A stretch of 64,000 nt of DNA, taken from Hyphomicrobiales bacterium (GTDB lineage Bacteria; Pseudomonadota; Alphaproteobacteria; Rhizobiales; Rhizobiaceae). A program made the position numbers and the translations under genes. Below the pieces are notes generated by a model. That model was not told where the DNA came from, ran no database searches, and saw only the letters and a program-made list of their open reading frames with translations. Below are positions 9,936 to 17,902 of the stretch, piece by piece. Position 1 is the first letter of the stretch. Each line of letters starts with the position of its first letter. The stretch is taken from NCBI GenBank assembly GCA_900471525.1, contig UCEZ01000032.1, positions 19,195-83,194 on the forward strand, written 5' to 3'.

Positions 9936-11174
9936 TTATTGGCCGCTGTCGATGATCGACTGCATTTCGCTCTGGGCATTTGAGAAGGCGCCATCGACGT
10001 CGTCACCGTAGATGGCGGCGTTGGTGAAGCTGGCCCAGGGGCCATTGGCGCTGTTGATCAGATCATTGAACTGCAGCGTGTAGGGCGTCTTGGCAACGGA
10101 AATGGCCTGGATGCCGACCTGCAGCCGGGGATCGAGACCCGCCAGCACCTTGTCTGCGATATCGCCGCGTGTCGGCAGGCTGCCGTATTTCGCCATGATC
10201 TTCTGGCCGTCCTCGGAATAGATATATTCGAGGAATTCCTTGACGGCGGCGATCTTCGGCGTGCCCTTGGTGATGACGAAATTGTCGCCGCCGGCAAAGG
10301 AGGATGTTCCGCCCGTGGCGCCAGGGATCAGTGTCACGCCGAAGTTGATGTCCGGATGTTCAGTCACCAACGATCCGATGGCAAAGGCGCCAATGCTTTG
10401 CTGGCCGATCTTGCCGTTGGTGAAGGATAGGAAATTCGCACCATTGTCGCTGGCGGCACCCGCCGGCACCAAATCCTTCTTGACCATGTTGCGATAGATA
10501 TCGACTGCCTTGCGCATTTCCGGCGTGTCGAGCGTCGCCGTCTTGCCGTCGGCAGACAGGATATCGGCGCCGGAGCCCCAGACGAGCGGGGTGAAGGTGA
10601 AGATCATGCAGCCGCCGCAGCCGCCGCCGGAGAAATAGAAGCCGTAGGTATCGTCGCCCAGTGCCCGAATCTTCTCCGCATTGGTGGCGATTTCGTCCCA
10701 GCTTGTCGGCGCCTTCTCCGGATCGAGGCCGGCTTTCTTGTAGAGATCCTTGTTCCAGGCAAAGACCGACGTCTCGACGGACAACGGCAGGCCGTAGATG
10801 CGATCCTGATAGGTGCCGAGTTTGACATGCGATGGCGAGAGCGAATTGAAATAGGGCAGGGACTTTGCCCAGTCAGTCAGGTCTTCCAATTGACCGGCCG
10901 CCGCGAAGGCGGGGTTGTAGATGAGGTCCATCGAAAGCGCGTCTGGCGCCTGTCCGCCGGCGATCGCAGTCGCGTATTTCTGCACCAGTTCCGAGAACGG
11001 CACTTCGGTCATCGAGACCTGGTTTTCATGGCTTGAATTATAGGATTCGACGGCCTTCTTGAAGGCATCGCCGACGCCGGTGCGAACCCACATTTCAACC
11101 TTTTCGGCGGCCGATGCGCCGGATACCAGGCATAGGGTAGCGATGCTGGTCGCTGCCAATAGACGCTTGAACAT
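9936..11174 (-). CDS. Sugar ABC transporter substrate-binding protein
   Basis: A 412-residue extracellular solute-binding protein family 1 member. The start at 11174 is chosen because the strong ribosome site GGAGGAG sits seven bases upstream and gives a clean Sec signal peptide (MFKRLLAATSIATLCLVSGA, cleaved before AEKVEMW); the longest frame starts eight codons earlier. The mature protein has the two-lobed periplasmic binding fold with aromatic-rich segments. It delivers an oligosaccharide, probably arabinofuranose-containing, to the permeases downstream. Confidence 0.94.
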   Translation of the reverse strand: MFKRLLAATSIATLCLVSGASAAEKVEMWVRTGVGDAFKKAVESYNSSHENQVSMTEVPFSELVQKYATAIAGGQAPDALSMDLIYNPAFAAAGQLEDLTDWAKSLPYFNSLSPSHVKLGTYQDRIYGLPLSVETSVFAWNKDLYKKAGLDPEKAPTSWDEIATNAEKIRALGDDTYGFYFSGGGCGGCMIFTFTPLVWGSGADILSADGKTATLDTPEMRKAVDIYRNMVKKDLVPAGAASDNGANFLSFTNGKIGQQSIGAFAIGSLVTEHPDINFGVTLIPGATGGTSSFAGGDNFVITKGTPKIAAVKEFLEYIYSEDGQKIMAKYGSLPTRGDIADKVLAGLDPRLQVGIQAISVAKTPYTLQFNDLINSANGPWASFTNAAIYGDDVDGAFSNAQSEMQSIIDSGQ

Positions 11175-11214
11175 GACACTCCTCCCAATATGGCGCATCT
11201 CCTTTGCGCCTTGC

Positions 11215-12234
11215 TCATTCCCTCGGGCTGTTACCCCCGCATGACTGCCGGACGACCAGCCGGCATGGCAGTTTCCTCACTCCCGGCTCGATAGGCCGTC
11301 CCTCCGCGAGCGCCAGCACGGTCAATCCCGCCTGCCGCCCGAGTTCCTTCAGTTCCATGTCCACCGTCGTCAGTGGCGGCCGTGTCTGGGCGGCGACAAT
11401 CTCCCAATTGTCGAAGCCGATGACGGACACATCCTCCGGCACCTTGATGCCCCGTTCGCGCAGGGCATCGACTGCACCGCGGGCGATCTGGTCGTTGCCG
11501 CAGAACAGCGCATCCGGCTTTTCTCCCGGCCGCTTCCAGATTTCCTCGATCGCGTCGTGACCCCAGCTTTCGGACCAGACGCCGTACATCACCGGTTCGA
11601 CATCACCGGCGGCAGCGGTGTAGGCCTCGGCACGCTCGCGCACGGAAAAGAATTCCTTTGGGCCGGTAATGTGCGCGATCCGCCGCCGTCCGGCCTTTTG
11701 AAGCCATTCCATTGCGAGCGTCGCACCCTGCGCGTCATCCGAGCGCAAGGTGACGCTATCCGGCGTCCCCTCCGTGAAGGCATAGACCACCGGAACCGGC
11801 AGGTTGGCGAGATCAACCGGCAGGCGCCTGTCGAGCCGCTTGCCGGTGGCGATGATCCCGTCCACCTGCTTGTCGAGCATAGCCTCGACATGGATCTGCC
11901 CCAGCGCCGGATCGTCCTCGATCGCACAGAGGAAGACCGAAACGCCGTGGTCGACCAATGCCTCGGAGATGCCGGCCATCACCGGCAGGGTGAAGCGGCC
12001 GTAGGTATCATTGGTCAGAAGCCCGATGGTGAAACTGCGCTTGCTGAGCAGGCCGCGGGCAAGGGCGTTCGGACGAAAGCCGATCTCTGTCGCCACACGC
12101 TTCACGCGTTGCCGCGTCTCGTCCCCCATGCGCCCGGTATCGTTCAGCGCTTTCGACGCGGTCGAAATGCTGACGCCCGCCGCAGCCGCAACATCATGGA
12201 TCGTAATGCGCTTCTTTGATCCGCCGATATCCAG
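11215..12234 (-). CDS. LacI-family repressor of the GH127/ABC operon, apparent CTG start
   Basis: A LacI-family regulator of about 339 residues. The DNA-binding helix-turn-helix (KRITIHDVAAAAGVSISTAS) is encoded upstream of the first in-frame ATG (12129), so translation must begin earlier. No ATG, GTG or TTG exists in this frame upstream of the HTH. A GGGAGG ribosome site lies five bases before an in-frame CTG at 12234, giving a family-typical N-terminus, so CTG is the best candidate start. An ATG directly abutting GGAGG (12239) is out of frame. The effector domain is intact. It probably represses its own operon through sites just upstream. Confidence 0.85.
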   Translation of the reverse strand: MDIGGSKKRITIHDVAAAAGVSISTASKALNDTGRMGDETRQRVKRVATEIGFRPNALARGLLSKRSFTIGLLTNDTYGRFTLPVMAGISEALVDHGVSVFLCAIEDDPALGQIHVEAMLDKQVDGIIATGKRLDRRLPVDLANLPVPVVYAFTEGTPDSVTLRSDDAQGATLAMEWLQKAGRRRIAHITGPKEFFSVRERAEAYTAAAGDVEPVMYGVWSESWGHDAIEEIWKRPGEKPDALFCGNDQIARGAVDALRERGIKVPEDVSVIGFDNWEIVAAQTRPPLTTVDMELKELGRQAGLTVLALAEGRPIEPGVRKLPCRLVVRQSCGGNSPRE

Positions 12235-12255
12235 AACATCCTCCCTTTGTTGCGA

Positions 12256-12304
12256 TGAGAAAACCTTTTACCATCGATGATGTCAAATGGAAAAACGTTT
12301 TCTC
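12256..12304 (-). promoter_or_regulatory. Candidate LacI-type operator pair and promoter region
   Basis: Upstream of the lacI-like gene are two similar AT/CG palindromes: AAAACGTTTT at 12292-12301 (with flanks GGA and CTC) and GAAAACCTTTTA at 12259-12270. LacI/GalR-family operators are typically palindromes with a central CG, and the first site fits exactly. Their position immediately before the first gene of the operon suggests autoregulation. Inferred from pattern only. Confidence 0.5.
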
Positions 12305-12507
12305 AGAAAATTTCATCAGTACTGGAAGCGGCAGGATTGTGGGCGTCGTCTGCTGTTCACTGCCGCCGAACGTTGAAACGGGTTGCTATGCGGGCAGATC
12401 AGACCGACAGGAGATTGAAACGATTTATGGTTTGGTGAGCTATCCGCTACGCGCATAGCGCATAGCTGCTCTGCAAAATTCTGCCTACGATTTAAGCTGA
12501 ATCAATG

Positions 12508-12677
12508 TATATTGAACTCATCGAAGTGATGCACCTCCTCCCGCAGAGCTTCGGTATTGTAAGTGTCCTCACTCCTCCTCCCAGAGGGCACTTGCGGAAT
12601 GGCAACACTCCTCCTCCCAGTTGCCGTTCGGTTCTATTCGAAAGCCTGCCGCACCTCCTCCCGCGGCAGGCTTTTTC
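12508..12677 (+). ncRNA. Four-hairpin CCUCCUCCC-loop sRNA (cuckoo/CcsR family)
   Basis: Four consecutive hairpins each display CCTCCTCCC in the loop. Stems and loops are: 12523-12532/12543-12552; 12561-12570/12584-12593; 12595-12606/12620-12631; 12641-12652/12663-12674. Stem sequences differ completely while pairing is kept (with G-U wobbles in stems 2 and 3), so structure is conserved, not sequence. Hairpins 1 and 4 share the loop ACCTCCTCCC; hairpins 2 and 3 share ACTCCTCCTCCCA. The last hairpin has a 12-bp stem and ends in TTTTT, an intrinsic terminator. This matches the 'cuckoo' RNA family of Alphaproteobacteria (two to four hairpins, CCUCCUCCC loops) and the CcsR stress sRNAs of Rhodobacter. 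The loops mimic anti-Shine-Dalgarno sequence. A TATATT box at 12508-12513 could be the -10 element. Confidence 0.87.
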
Positions 12678-12717
12678 GATTCCGGGCCTTTCCAAAGCAT
12701 CCATTCTCGAGAAAACG

Positions 12718-12750
12718 AAAAACCGCCGCGAAGCGTGAACCTCGCGACGG
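12718..12750 (-). terminator. Intrinsic terminator of the amino-acid binding-protein gene
   Basis: On the minus strand, CCGTCGCGA (12750-12742) pairs with TCGCGGCGG (12731-12723) and is followed by a run of T (12722-12718). It lies 24 bp past the stop of the gene ending at 12774 and faces the terminator of the sRNA that converges from the other side. Confidence 0.75.
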
Positions 12751-12773
12751 CTGTTTGCATGTCTGCGCTGTGG

Positions 12774-13784
12774 TTATCGCAGCGGCGGTGCGTAGGCGAG
12801 GCCGCCGTCGCTCCACAGCTTGTTCAGGCCGCGATCGATCTTGAGCGCGCTGTCCTTGCCGAGATGGCGCTCGAAGACTTCGCCATAGTTGCCCACGGCG
12901 GAGATCGCCTGGAACGCCCATTTTGGATCGAGGCCAAGGTTCTTCGAGATGCCGCCGTCGCTGCCGAGAAACCGCTTCTGTGCCACGGTTCCGTCTTCCG
13001 CGGTCGCGGCGACGTTTTCCTGGGTGATGCCGAGTTCTTCCGCCTCGATCGTCGCGAACAGTGTCCAGCGCACGATCTTGAACCACTGCTCGTCGCCTTG
13101 GCGCACGGCCGGTCCCAGCGGCTCCTTGGAAATGACTTCCGGAAGCACGACGTAGTTGTCGGGATCGGTCAGCGTCAGGCGCTGGGCATAGAGGGCAGAA
13201 GCGTCCGTCGAATAGACATCGCAGCGGCCGGTGCCGAAGGCCTGAATGGTCTGGTCCGGCTTTTCGAAAGCGATGACATTGTACTGGATGTTGTTGGCAC
13301 TGAAATAGTCGGCCATGTTCTGCTCGGTGGTCGTGCCGGTTTCCGTGCAGACCGAAGCGCCGGACAGTTCCTTGGCACTCTTCACGCCGAGATCCTTGCG
13401 GACCATGAAGGCCTGGCCGTCATAATAGTTGGCGCCGATAAAGCTCATGCCGAGATCGGTATCGCGCGACAGTGTCCAGGTGGTCTGGCGTGAAAGCAGG
13501 TCGACTTCGCCCGATTGCAGGGCGGCGAAACGCTCCTTGGTGGAGAGCGGCACATATTGCACCTTGCTGGAATCGCCGAGTGTGGCTGCCGCGACGGCGC
13601 GGCAGAAATCGACGTCGAAGCCGGTCCATTCACCCTTGTCGTTCGGGCTCGAAAAACCGAGCACGCCTTGGCTGACGCCGCAGCGAAGCGCACCGCGTTC
13701 GCGGGCAATATCAAGCGTGCCCGCCTGTGCTGCCGTGCCCGCCAGCGTTGCCGCGGCCACTATTGCAAGAATTGCTGATTTCAT
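12774..13784 (-). CDS. General L-amino-acid ABC transporter substrate-binding protein (AapJ/BztA-like)
   Basis: A 336-residue periplasmic binding protein with a Sec signal peptide (MKSAILAIVAAATLAGTAAQA) and the AapJ/BztA pattern: LDIARERGALRCGVSQG, GFDVDFCRAVAAA, and a long C-terminal region ending LNKLWSDGGLAYAPPLR. Such proteins feed broad-specificity polar amino-acid transporters. No matching permease or ATPase gene is adjacent, so it is an orphan binding protein, unlike canonical aapJQMP operons. It lies about 100 bp after the kinase/PLP fusion gene on the same strand and may deliver that enzyme's substrate. Confidence 0.92.
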   Translation of the reverse strand: MKSAILAIVAAATLAGTAAQAGTLDIARERGALRCGVSQGVLGFSSPNDKGEWTGFDVDFCRAVAAATLGDSSKVQYVPLSTKERFAALQSGEVDLLSRQTTWTLSRDTDLGMSFIGANYYDGQAFMVRKDLGVKSAKELSGASVCTETGTTTEQNMADYFSANNIQYNVIAFEKPDQTIQAFGTGRCDVYSTDASALYAQRLTLTDPDNYVVLPEVISKEPLGPAVRQGDEQWFKIVRWTLFATIEAEELGITQENVAATAEDGTVAQKRFLGSDGGISKNLGLDPKWAFQAISAVGNYGEVFERHLGKDSALKIDRGLNKLWSDGGLAYAPPLR

Positions 13785-13888
13785 GGGTTGGTTCTCCTCC
13801 GGTTTTTAAGTCGCACGTGTTCCGTCCGGGCGGCGCGAAGCGCTGCCAAGTTCTGTCGTTGTTCGGTCTTTCGTATTCGTCGAGGCGG

Positions 13889-16800
13889 TCAGCCCTTTGC
13901 TGTGACCGCCTCGAATGTGTCCTCAAGCACGGCGAGCAGATGGTCCGCGTCCCGCTTCGAGAAGATCATCGGTGGCCGCATCTTCAGTACGTTGTCATGC
14001 GGCCCTTCGGTGCCCATCAGCACGCCGCGTTGACGCGCGCCGTTTGATACCGCACGAGCGAAATCCGTCGCCGGCGCCTTGGTCTTGCGGTCGGTAACGA
14101 GTTCGATGCCGAGGAAAAGTCCCATGCCCCGCACGTCGCCAATCACCTCGTAACGCTCCTGCATCGCCCGGAACCCGGCCATCAGGTAATTGCCGATCTG
14201 CAGCGCATTGCCGCGCAGATCCTGCCCCTCGATGACATCGAGCACGGCAAGACCAACGGCGCAGGAGACCGGGTTGCCGCCGAACGTGTTGAAATATTCC
14301 ATGCCGTTGTTGAAGCTGTCGGCGATCTCGCGGGTCGTCACGACAGCCGCCAGCGGATGGCCGTCGCCGATCGGCTTGCCCATGGTGACGATATCGGGAA
14401 CGACGCCCTGTTCCTCGAATGCCCACCAATGGCTGCCCACGCGACCAAAGCCCACCTGGACCTCATCGGCGATGCAGACGCCGCCCGCGGCACGAACCAT
14501 CCGGTAGACTTCCCTGAGATACCCTTCCGGCAGGAACACCTGACCGGCAACGCTGGGAATGGATTCGGCAATGAAGAAGCCCGGACCTTCGTCCTTTGCC
14601 TGCATCGCCGCGATCAGTTCGGCCACGCTTTCGGCATAACGTCTTCCGTGTTCCTCAACCGGCCAATCGGCAGGGGCGCGATAGCTGTCGGGAACGGGTG
14701 CCACATGAACATGCGGCTTCTTTTCCTTGCCGCCCTTGCGGCGGAACTTGTAAGGGCTGATGTCGATCAGCTCCTGTGTCGTGCCGTGATAGGCCCAGTC
14801 GAGCACGATGGCGTTTTCACGGCCGGTATGGGCGCGCATCATCCTGAGCGCCAGGCTGTTGGCCTCCGAACCGCTGTTGACGAAGCCGGCAACGGTCAGC
14901 TCCTTCGGCAGCGTCGCCGTCAGCCGCTCGGCATAGGCAACGATGTTGTCGTGCAGGTAGCGCGTATTGGTATTCAGCGTCGCCGCCTGCCGCGCCATGG
15001 CCTCGACCACGGCCGGATGCGCATGGCCGATATGGCAGACATTGTTGAAGCAATCGAGATAGGCCCGGCCGCCATCGTCGATCAGCCAGACGCCGTCACC
15101 GCGCACGAACTTGATCGGCTTATCGTAGGAAATCGACAGGTTGGGAACCAGCAGCTCCTTACGCCGCTTGACGATCTCCTCATGCGACCGCCCGGTTTTC
15201 TCGTAGAATTCCGGTGCGATGCCGGCAAAGGCGTTGGCATTGGGGAACAGTTCGGCCCAGACATCAAGGTAGCGCTCCTCGCCGACGCCGAGGATTTCCG
15301 TGGCGGAAAGCCGGGTGTCGATGGAAATCTGCAGGTGCAGGTGCGGCGCCCATCCTCCGTTTTCCGCAGGCGCTCCCATTTCGCCGACCAGCGCACCGGC
15401 ATCGAGGCGGTCGCCCGCCTTCAATCGGCTGAGCGCTTCGTGGGCAAGATGGCCCCAGAGCGTAATGAACGCCGGGCAGCCCTCCGGTTCGTGTCGCAGG
15501 GCGATCAGGCAGCCGTAGCCGAGCGGGTCCGGCTCGATCTCCACACTGACGACCGTGGCAGCGATCGGCGTGTAGAGTTTGGTGCCTGCCGCCATGAACA
15601 GGTCGAGGCCGAGATGTCGGGTGCGGCGGGTGTCCTCGATCAGCCGCGACACGAACATCTCGCCGGAATAGACCGTGCGCGCCTCGCCCCAGGGACCGAT
15701 GCCGAGATCGACGCCCCGTTCAGTGCAATAGGCCTCCCAGATCGCCTGCGCCTCATCCGGCTGCTCGCCGGCGGACTTGATGGTCATCGGATGTTGCGGA
15801 TCGGCATAAGGGACGAGTGCTGCCGGATAGGTCGCAGCCGGGCGGTCGAGCAACGGGTGAAGCGATTTCCGGTTGGCGTCGATCCAGGCGGTGACGGCGC
15901 GCGTGCCGGGTGCGGCCTCGAAACCGCAGGCATGGCGCAGGATCGCGGTGGCAAAACGCGGGTTCATCGCGTCGAACTTGCGCAGCAGCGTCCAGGCCGG
16001 CTTCTCGCTGATGGCGAGATAGGGGTTGCCGTCGGTATGGGCATGACGCGATGCCGAGATCGTCACCGAGGTGACCAGCCGCATGGTGATCAGATCGAAG
16101 AGGAGATCGATCTCCTCTTCGAGCAGCGGATATTCGGCATGGAAGCCGCGCGCAATCGCTGCGGCGGCGCCGATCGGATCTGCATGGTCGAGCCCTGCAT
16201 AGGCGGCGGCGATGGCGACTTCGGCGATGACGGGCGCATAGAGCGCGTCGCCGAGATCGATCAGGCCGGCGATCCGGTCGTGATCGTCATGGGCAACCAG
16301 CACGTTCCAGTCATTGGCATCGTTGTGGATGACGGCCGAGCGCAATTTTGGTAGCCGCGGCTCGACCACCTTGTCGAACCGGGTCAGGAAGCGTTGCAGA
16401 AGTGCACGGTCGTCCGCGCCGGTAATATGGTGAAGCCGGTCGGCGGAGCGGCCGGCATTGCGGATATTCCAGTCGAGATCGCGCAAAGCGCCGGGGTGCA
16501 TGAAACCTTGCAGCGCCGCATCGAACCGGCCGAGCAGGCGGCCGAGCGAGGTCAGCGCTTCCTGGCTGCGGGCGGACTGGGCAAGCGGCAACCCCGGCAC
16601 CCAGCCGACGAGGCGCAGCAGGTGGCGCACGCCATGCGGACTTGTCGTTTCGCCAAGGCTTGCCCCTGAAACTGTCGGTCGGATATGCGGCACGGGCAGA
16701 TCAGGCGCGTATTCGCCGACATGGCTCAGAAGTGCCGTCTGGAAGTCGCTCTCGGCAGGCGGTTCGGCGGCATTGACGATCTTCAGGATATAGGTGCCGC

Positions 16801-16942
16801 CGGTATTGGCCGTCACCTTGAAATTCTGGTCGCGTTCGCTGTCGAGTGGCGACAGAGAACCGTCGAGGCCATAGTGCTCGGCAAGCAGGCGCTGCGCGTC
16901 TTCGATGGAAAAATCCGGTGTGGTCTTCAGCATATCAGTCAT
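13889..16942 (-). CDS. Trifunctional-looking fusion: APH-type kinase + M23 domain + class-III PLP phospho-lyase/aminotransferase
   Basis: A 1017-residue fusion. Residues about 1-330 are an aminoglycoside phosphotransferase-fold kinase, with the catalytic loop [12 protein letters not shown] and metal motif GLIDLGD. About 430-560 is an M23/LytM-like module keeping HLGLD and PHLHLQ, the usual zinc ligands. From about 590 to the end is a class-III PLP enzyme with [19 protein letters not shown] and the lysine motif [12 protein letters not shown]. That lysine motif resembles the phospho-lyases AGXT2L1/AGXT2L2 (O-phosphoethanolamine and 5-phosphohydroxylysine), whose partner kinase is APH-like. I infer phosphorylation of an amino alcohol followed by elimination. 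The start at 16942 has a GAGGAA ribosome site; the longer frame does not. The gene is divergent from an Lrp regulator. Confidence 0.85.
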   Translation of the reverse strand: MTDMLKTTPDFSIEDAQRLLAEHYGLDGSLSPLDSERDQNFKVTANTGGTYILKIVNAAEPPAESDFQTALLSHVGEYAPDLPVPHIRPTVSGASLGETTSPHGVRHLLRLVGWVPGLPLAQSARSQEALTSLGRLLGRFDAALQGFMHPGALRDLDWNIRNAGRSADRLHHITGADDRALLQRFLTRFDKVVEPRLPKLRSAVIHNDANDWNVLVAHDDHDRIAGLIDLGDALYAPVIAEVAIAAAYAGLDHADPIGAAAAIARGFHAEYPLLEEEIDLLFDLITMRLVTSVTISASRHAHTDGNPYLAISEKPAWTLLRKFDAMNPRFATAILRHACGFEAAPGTRAVTAWIDANRKSLHPLLDRPAATYPAALVPYADPQHPMTIKSAGEQPDEAQAIWEAYCTERGVDLGIGPWGEARTVYSGEMFVSRLIEDTRRTRHLGLDLFMAAGTKLYTPIAATVVSVEIEPDPLGYGCLIALRHEPEGCPAFITLWGHLAHEALSRLKAGDRLDAGALVGEMGAPAENGGWAPHLHLQISIDTRLSATEILGVGEERYLDVWAELFPNANAFAGIAPEFYEKTGRSHEEIVKRRKELLVPNLSISYDKPIKFVRGDGVWLIDDGGRAYLDCFNNVCHIGHAHPAVVEAMARQAATLNTNTRYLHDNIVAYAERLTATLPKELTVAGFVNSGSEANSLALRMMRAHTGRENAIVLDWAYHGTTQELIDISPYKFRRKGGKEKKPHVHVAPVPDSYRAPADWPVEEHGRRYAESVAELIAAMQAKDEGPGFFIAESIPSVAGQVFLPEGYLREVYRMVRAAGGVCIADEVQVGFGRVGSHWWAFEEQGVVPDIVTMGKPIGDGHPLAAVVTTREIADSFNNGMEYFNTFGGNPVSCAVGLAVLDVIEGQDLRGNALQIGNYLMAGFRAMQERYEVIGDVRGMGLFLGIELVTDRKTKAPATDFARAVSNGARQRGVLMGTEGPHDNVLKMRPPMIFSKRDADHLLAVLEDTFEAVTAKG

Positions 16943-16991
16943 GATGGTTCCTCGTCTGCCGTGAGAGTTGCACGGGATGGCAAGCCGTGCA

Positions 16992-17022
16992 CCCGGCAAT
17001 ATGCCGGTTGCACCGGCATTAT
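16992..17022. promoter_or_regulatory. Overlapping inverted repeats between the fusion gene and lrp (candidate Lrp operator)
   Basis: ATGCCGGT (17001-17008), TGC, ACCGGCAT (17012-17019) is a perfect 8-bp inverted repeat. It overlaps a second one, CCGGCA-ATA-TGCCGG (16993-17007). Both lie in the 126-bp divergent intergenic region. Autoregulating Lrp/AsnC proteins usually bind such spaces. An AT-rich ATGTTTATAATAA follows and may hold a -10 box. Confidence 0.5.
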
Positions 17023-17068
17023 GTTTATAATAACCGTCATCTTGTCGGCCCTTTCGAAAGTGGAATTC

Positions 17069-17503
17069 ATGCAGGACACAGACGCGATCGACCGGACGAT
17101 CCTGAGCATCCTCTCGCGGGAAGCGCGCATCCCGATGAAATCACTTGCCGGGCGGATCGGGCTTTCCAGAAGTGCGACGACCGAGCGCGTCAGCCGGCTG
17201 GAAAAGGCAGGGATCATTCGTGGCTACAGGGCCGATATCGGCCAGCTGGACGAGGGCCAGATCCATGCCTTCCTGCTTTTGACGCTGAAGAAGACACCGT
17301 CGATCGGCGTGCTCGACCGGCTGGCTGGATTCTCCGCCGTTCGCAAGGTGTCCTCGGTCAGCGGCCAACTCGATCTTATCGTCGAGGTGGAGGTCGGCTC
17401 GATCAATGCGCTGAACGAACTCCGGAACGAGGTGGCGACAATGGAAAATGTCGACGACCTGACGACATCGATCGTGCTGCGCCGCGACATCGAACGGAGT
17501 TGA
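17069..17503 (+). CDS. Lrp/AsnC-family transcriptional regulator
   Basis: A 144-residue protein of exact family length: N-terminal HTH (LAGRIGLSRSATTERVSRLE, about residues 25-45) and a C-terminal RAM/AsnC ligand-sensing domain (about 65-140). The ATG at 17069 is chosen because the reading frame runs much further upstream without family similarity. It is transcribed divergently from the kinase/PLP fusion, so it most likely senses that pathway's amino acid and activates the fusion gene and the binding protein beyond it. Confidence 0.9.
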   Translation: MQDTDAIDRTILSILSREARIPMKSLAGRIGLSRSATTERVSRLEKAGIIRGYRADIGQLDEGQIHAFLLLTLKKTPSIGVLDRLAGFSAVRKVSSVSGQLDLIVEVEVGSINALNELRNEVATMENVDDLTTSIVLRRDIERS

Positions 17504-17902
17504 AGCCGCGCTTGACTTTGCTGCGTATGCTAACAAAATGATTGGCAGATCGAATGCAGCGTTTGCGCCGCTGCGGCGCCGTTTCAGCGAAAACGAAGCG
17601 ACTGTTTCCTGCCGAATGGGCCGTATTTCGCCCGCCACTGTTCCTCGAAAAATTTGAAAGTCTTTCGCTTGTCGCGTCGAAATGGAAGGCTAGCGATCTG
17701 CCGCGCGAAAACGCACAATCATGAAACCGTAAATGAGACATCCGGCTTCCCGTATTGGGTAGCGGGATACTGATCGGGCAAGGACCCTGACAGGCCGTGA
17801 CGGCTTGAAAATCGGTACAGTTGTGGTCGGTCCGCCGGAGGAGTAGGCGGTCGTGCCAGTGGCATGCGCCGGGAATGGATTTTTCCGGCCAAGGGAGGAA
17901 AC
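17504..17902 (+). promoter_or_regulatory. Long structured 5' region of the purine permease; possible riboswitch leader
   Basis: There is no convincing gene in these 399 bp. The last 170 bp before the NCS2 permease contain several short stems: TCCCG/CGGGA near 17748-17767, GCCG-TGA-CGGC, and CCGCC/GGCGG around 17832-17850. They end near the GGGAGGAAAC ribosome site. Alphaproteobacterial purine permease genes can carry xanthine-type riboswitches (the NMT1 motif), so a ligand-binding leader is plausible. I could not confirm the consensus by eye. Confidence 0.3.

Noticed and set aside
12523..12674. Repeated CTCCTCC units as a possible CRISPR array
   Set aside because: The repeated part is a 9-13 base hairpin loop with differing stems, not a long conserved repeat with unique spacers; it fits the cuckoo RNA family.
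12505..12738. 77-residue plus-strand frame across the hairpins
   Set aside because: Its proline/leucine-rich translation comes from the CCUCCUCCC loops; no ribosome site.
14357..16354. 665-residue frame antisense to the kinase/PLP fusion
   Set aside because: Basic, low-complexity translation with no motif; the sense strand holds three recognisable domains.
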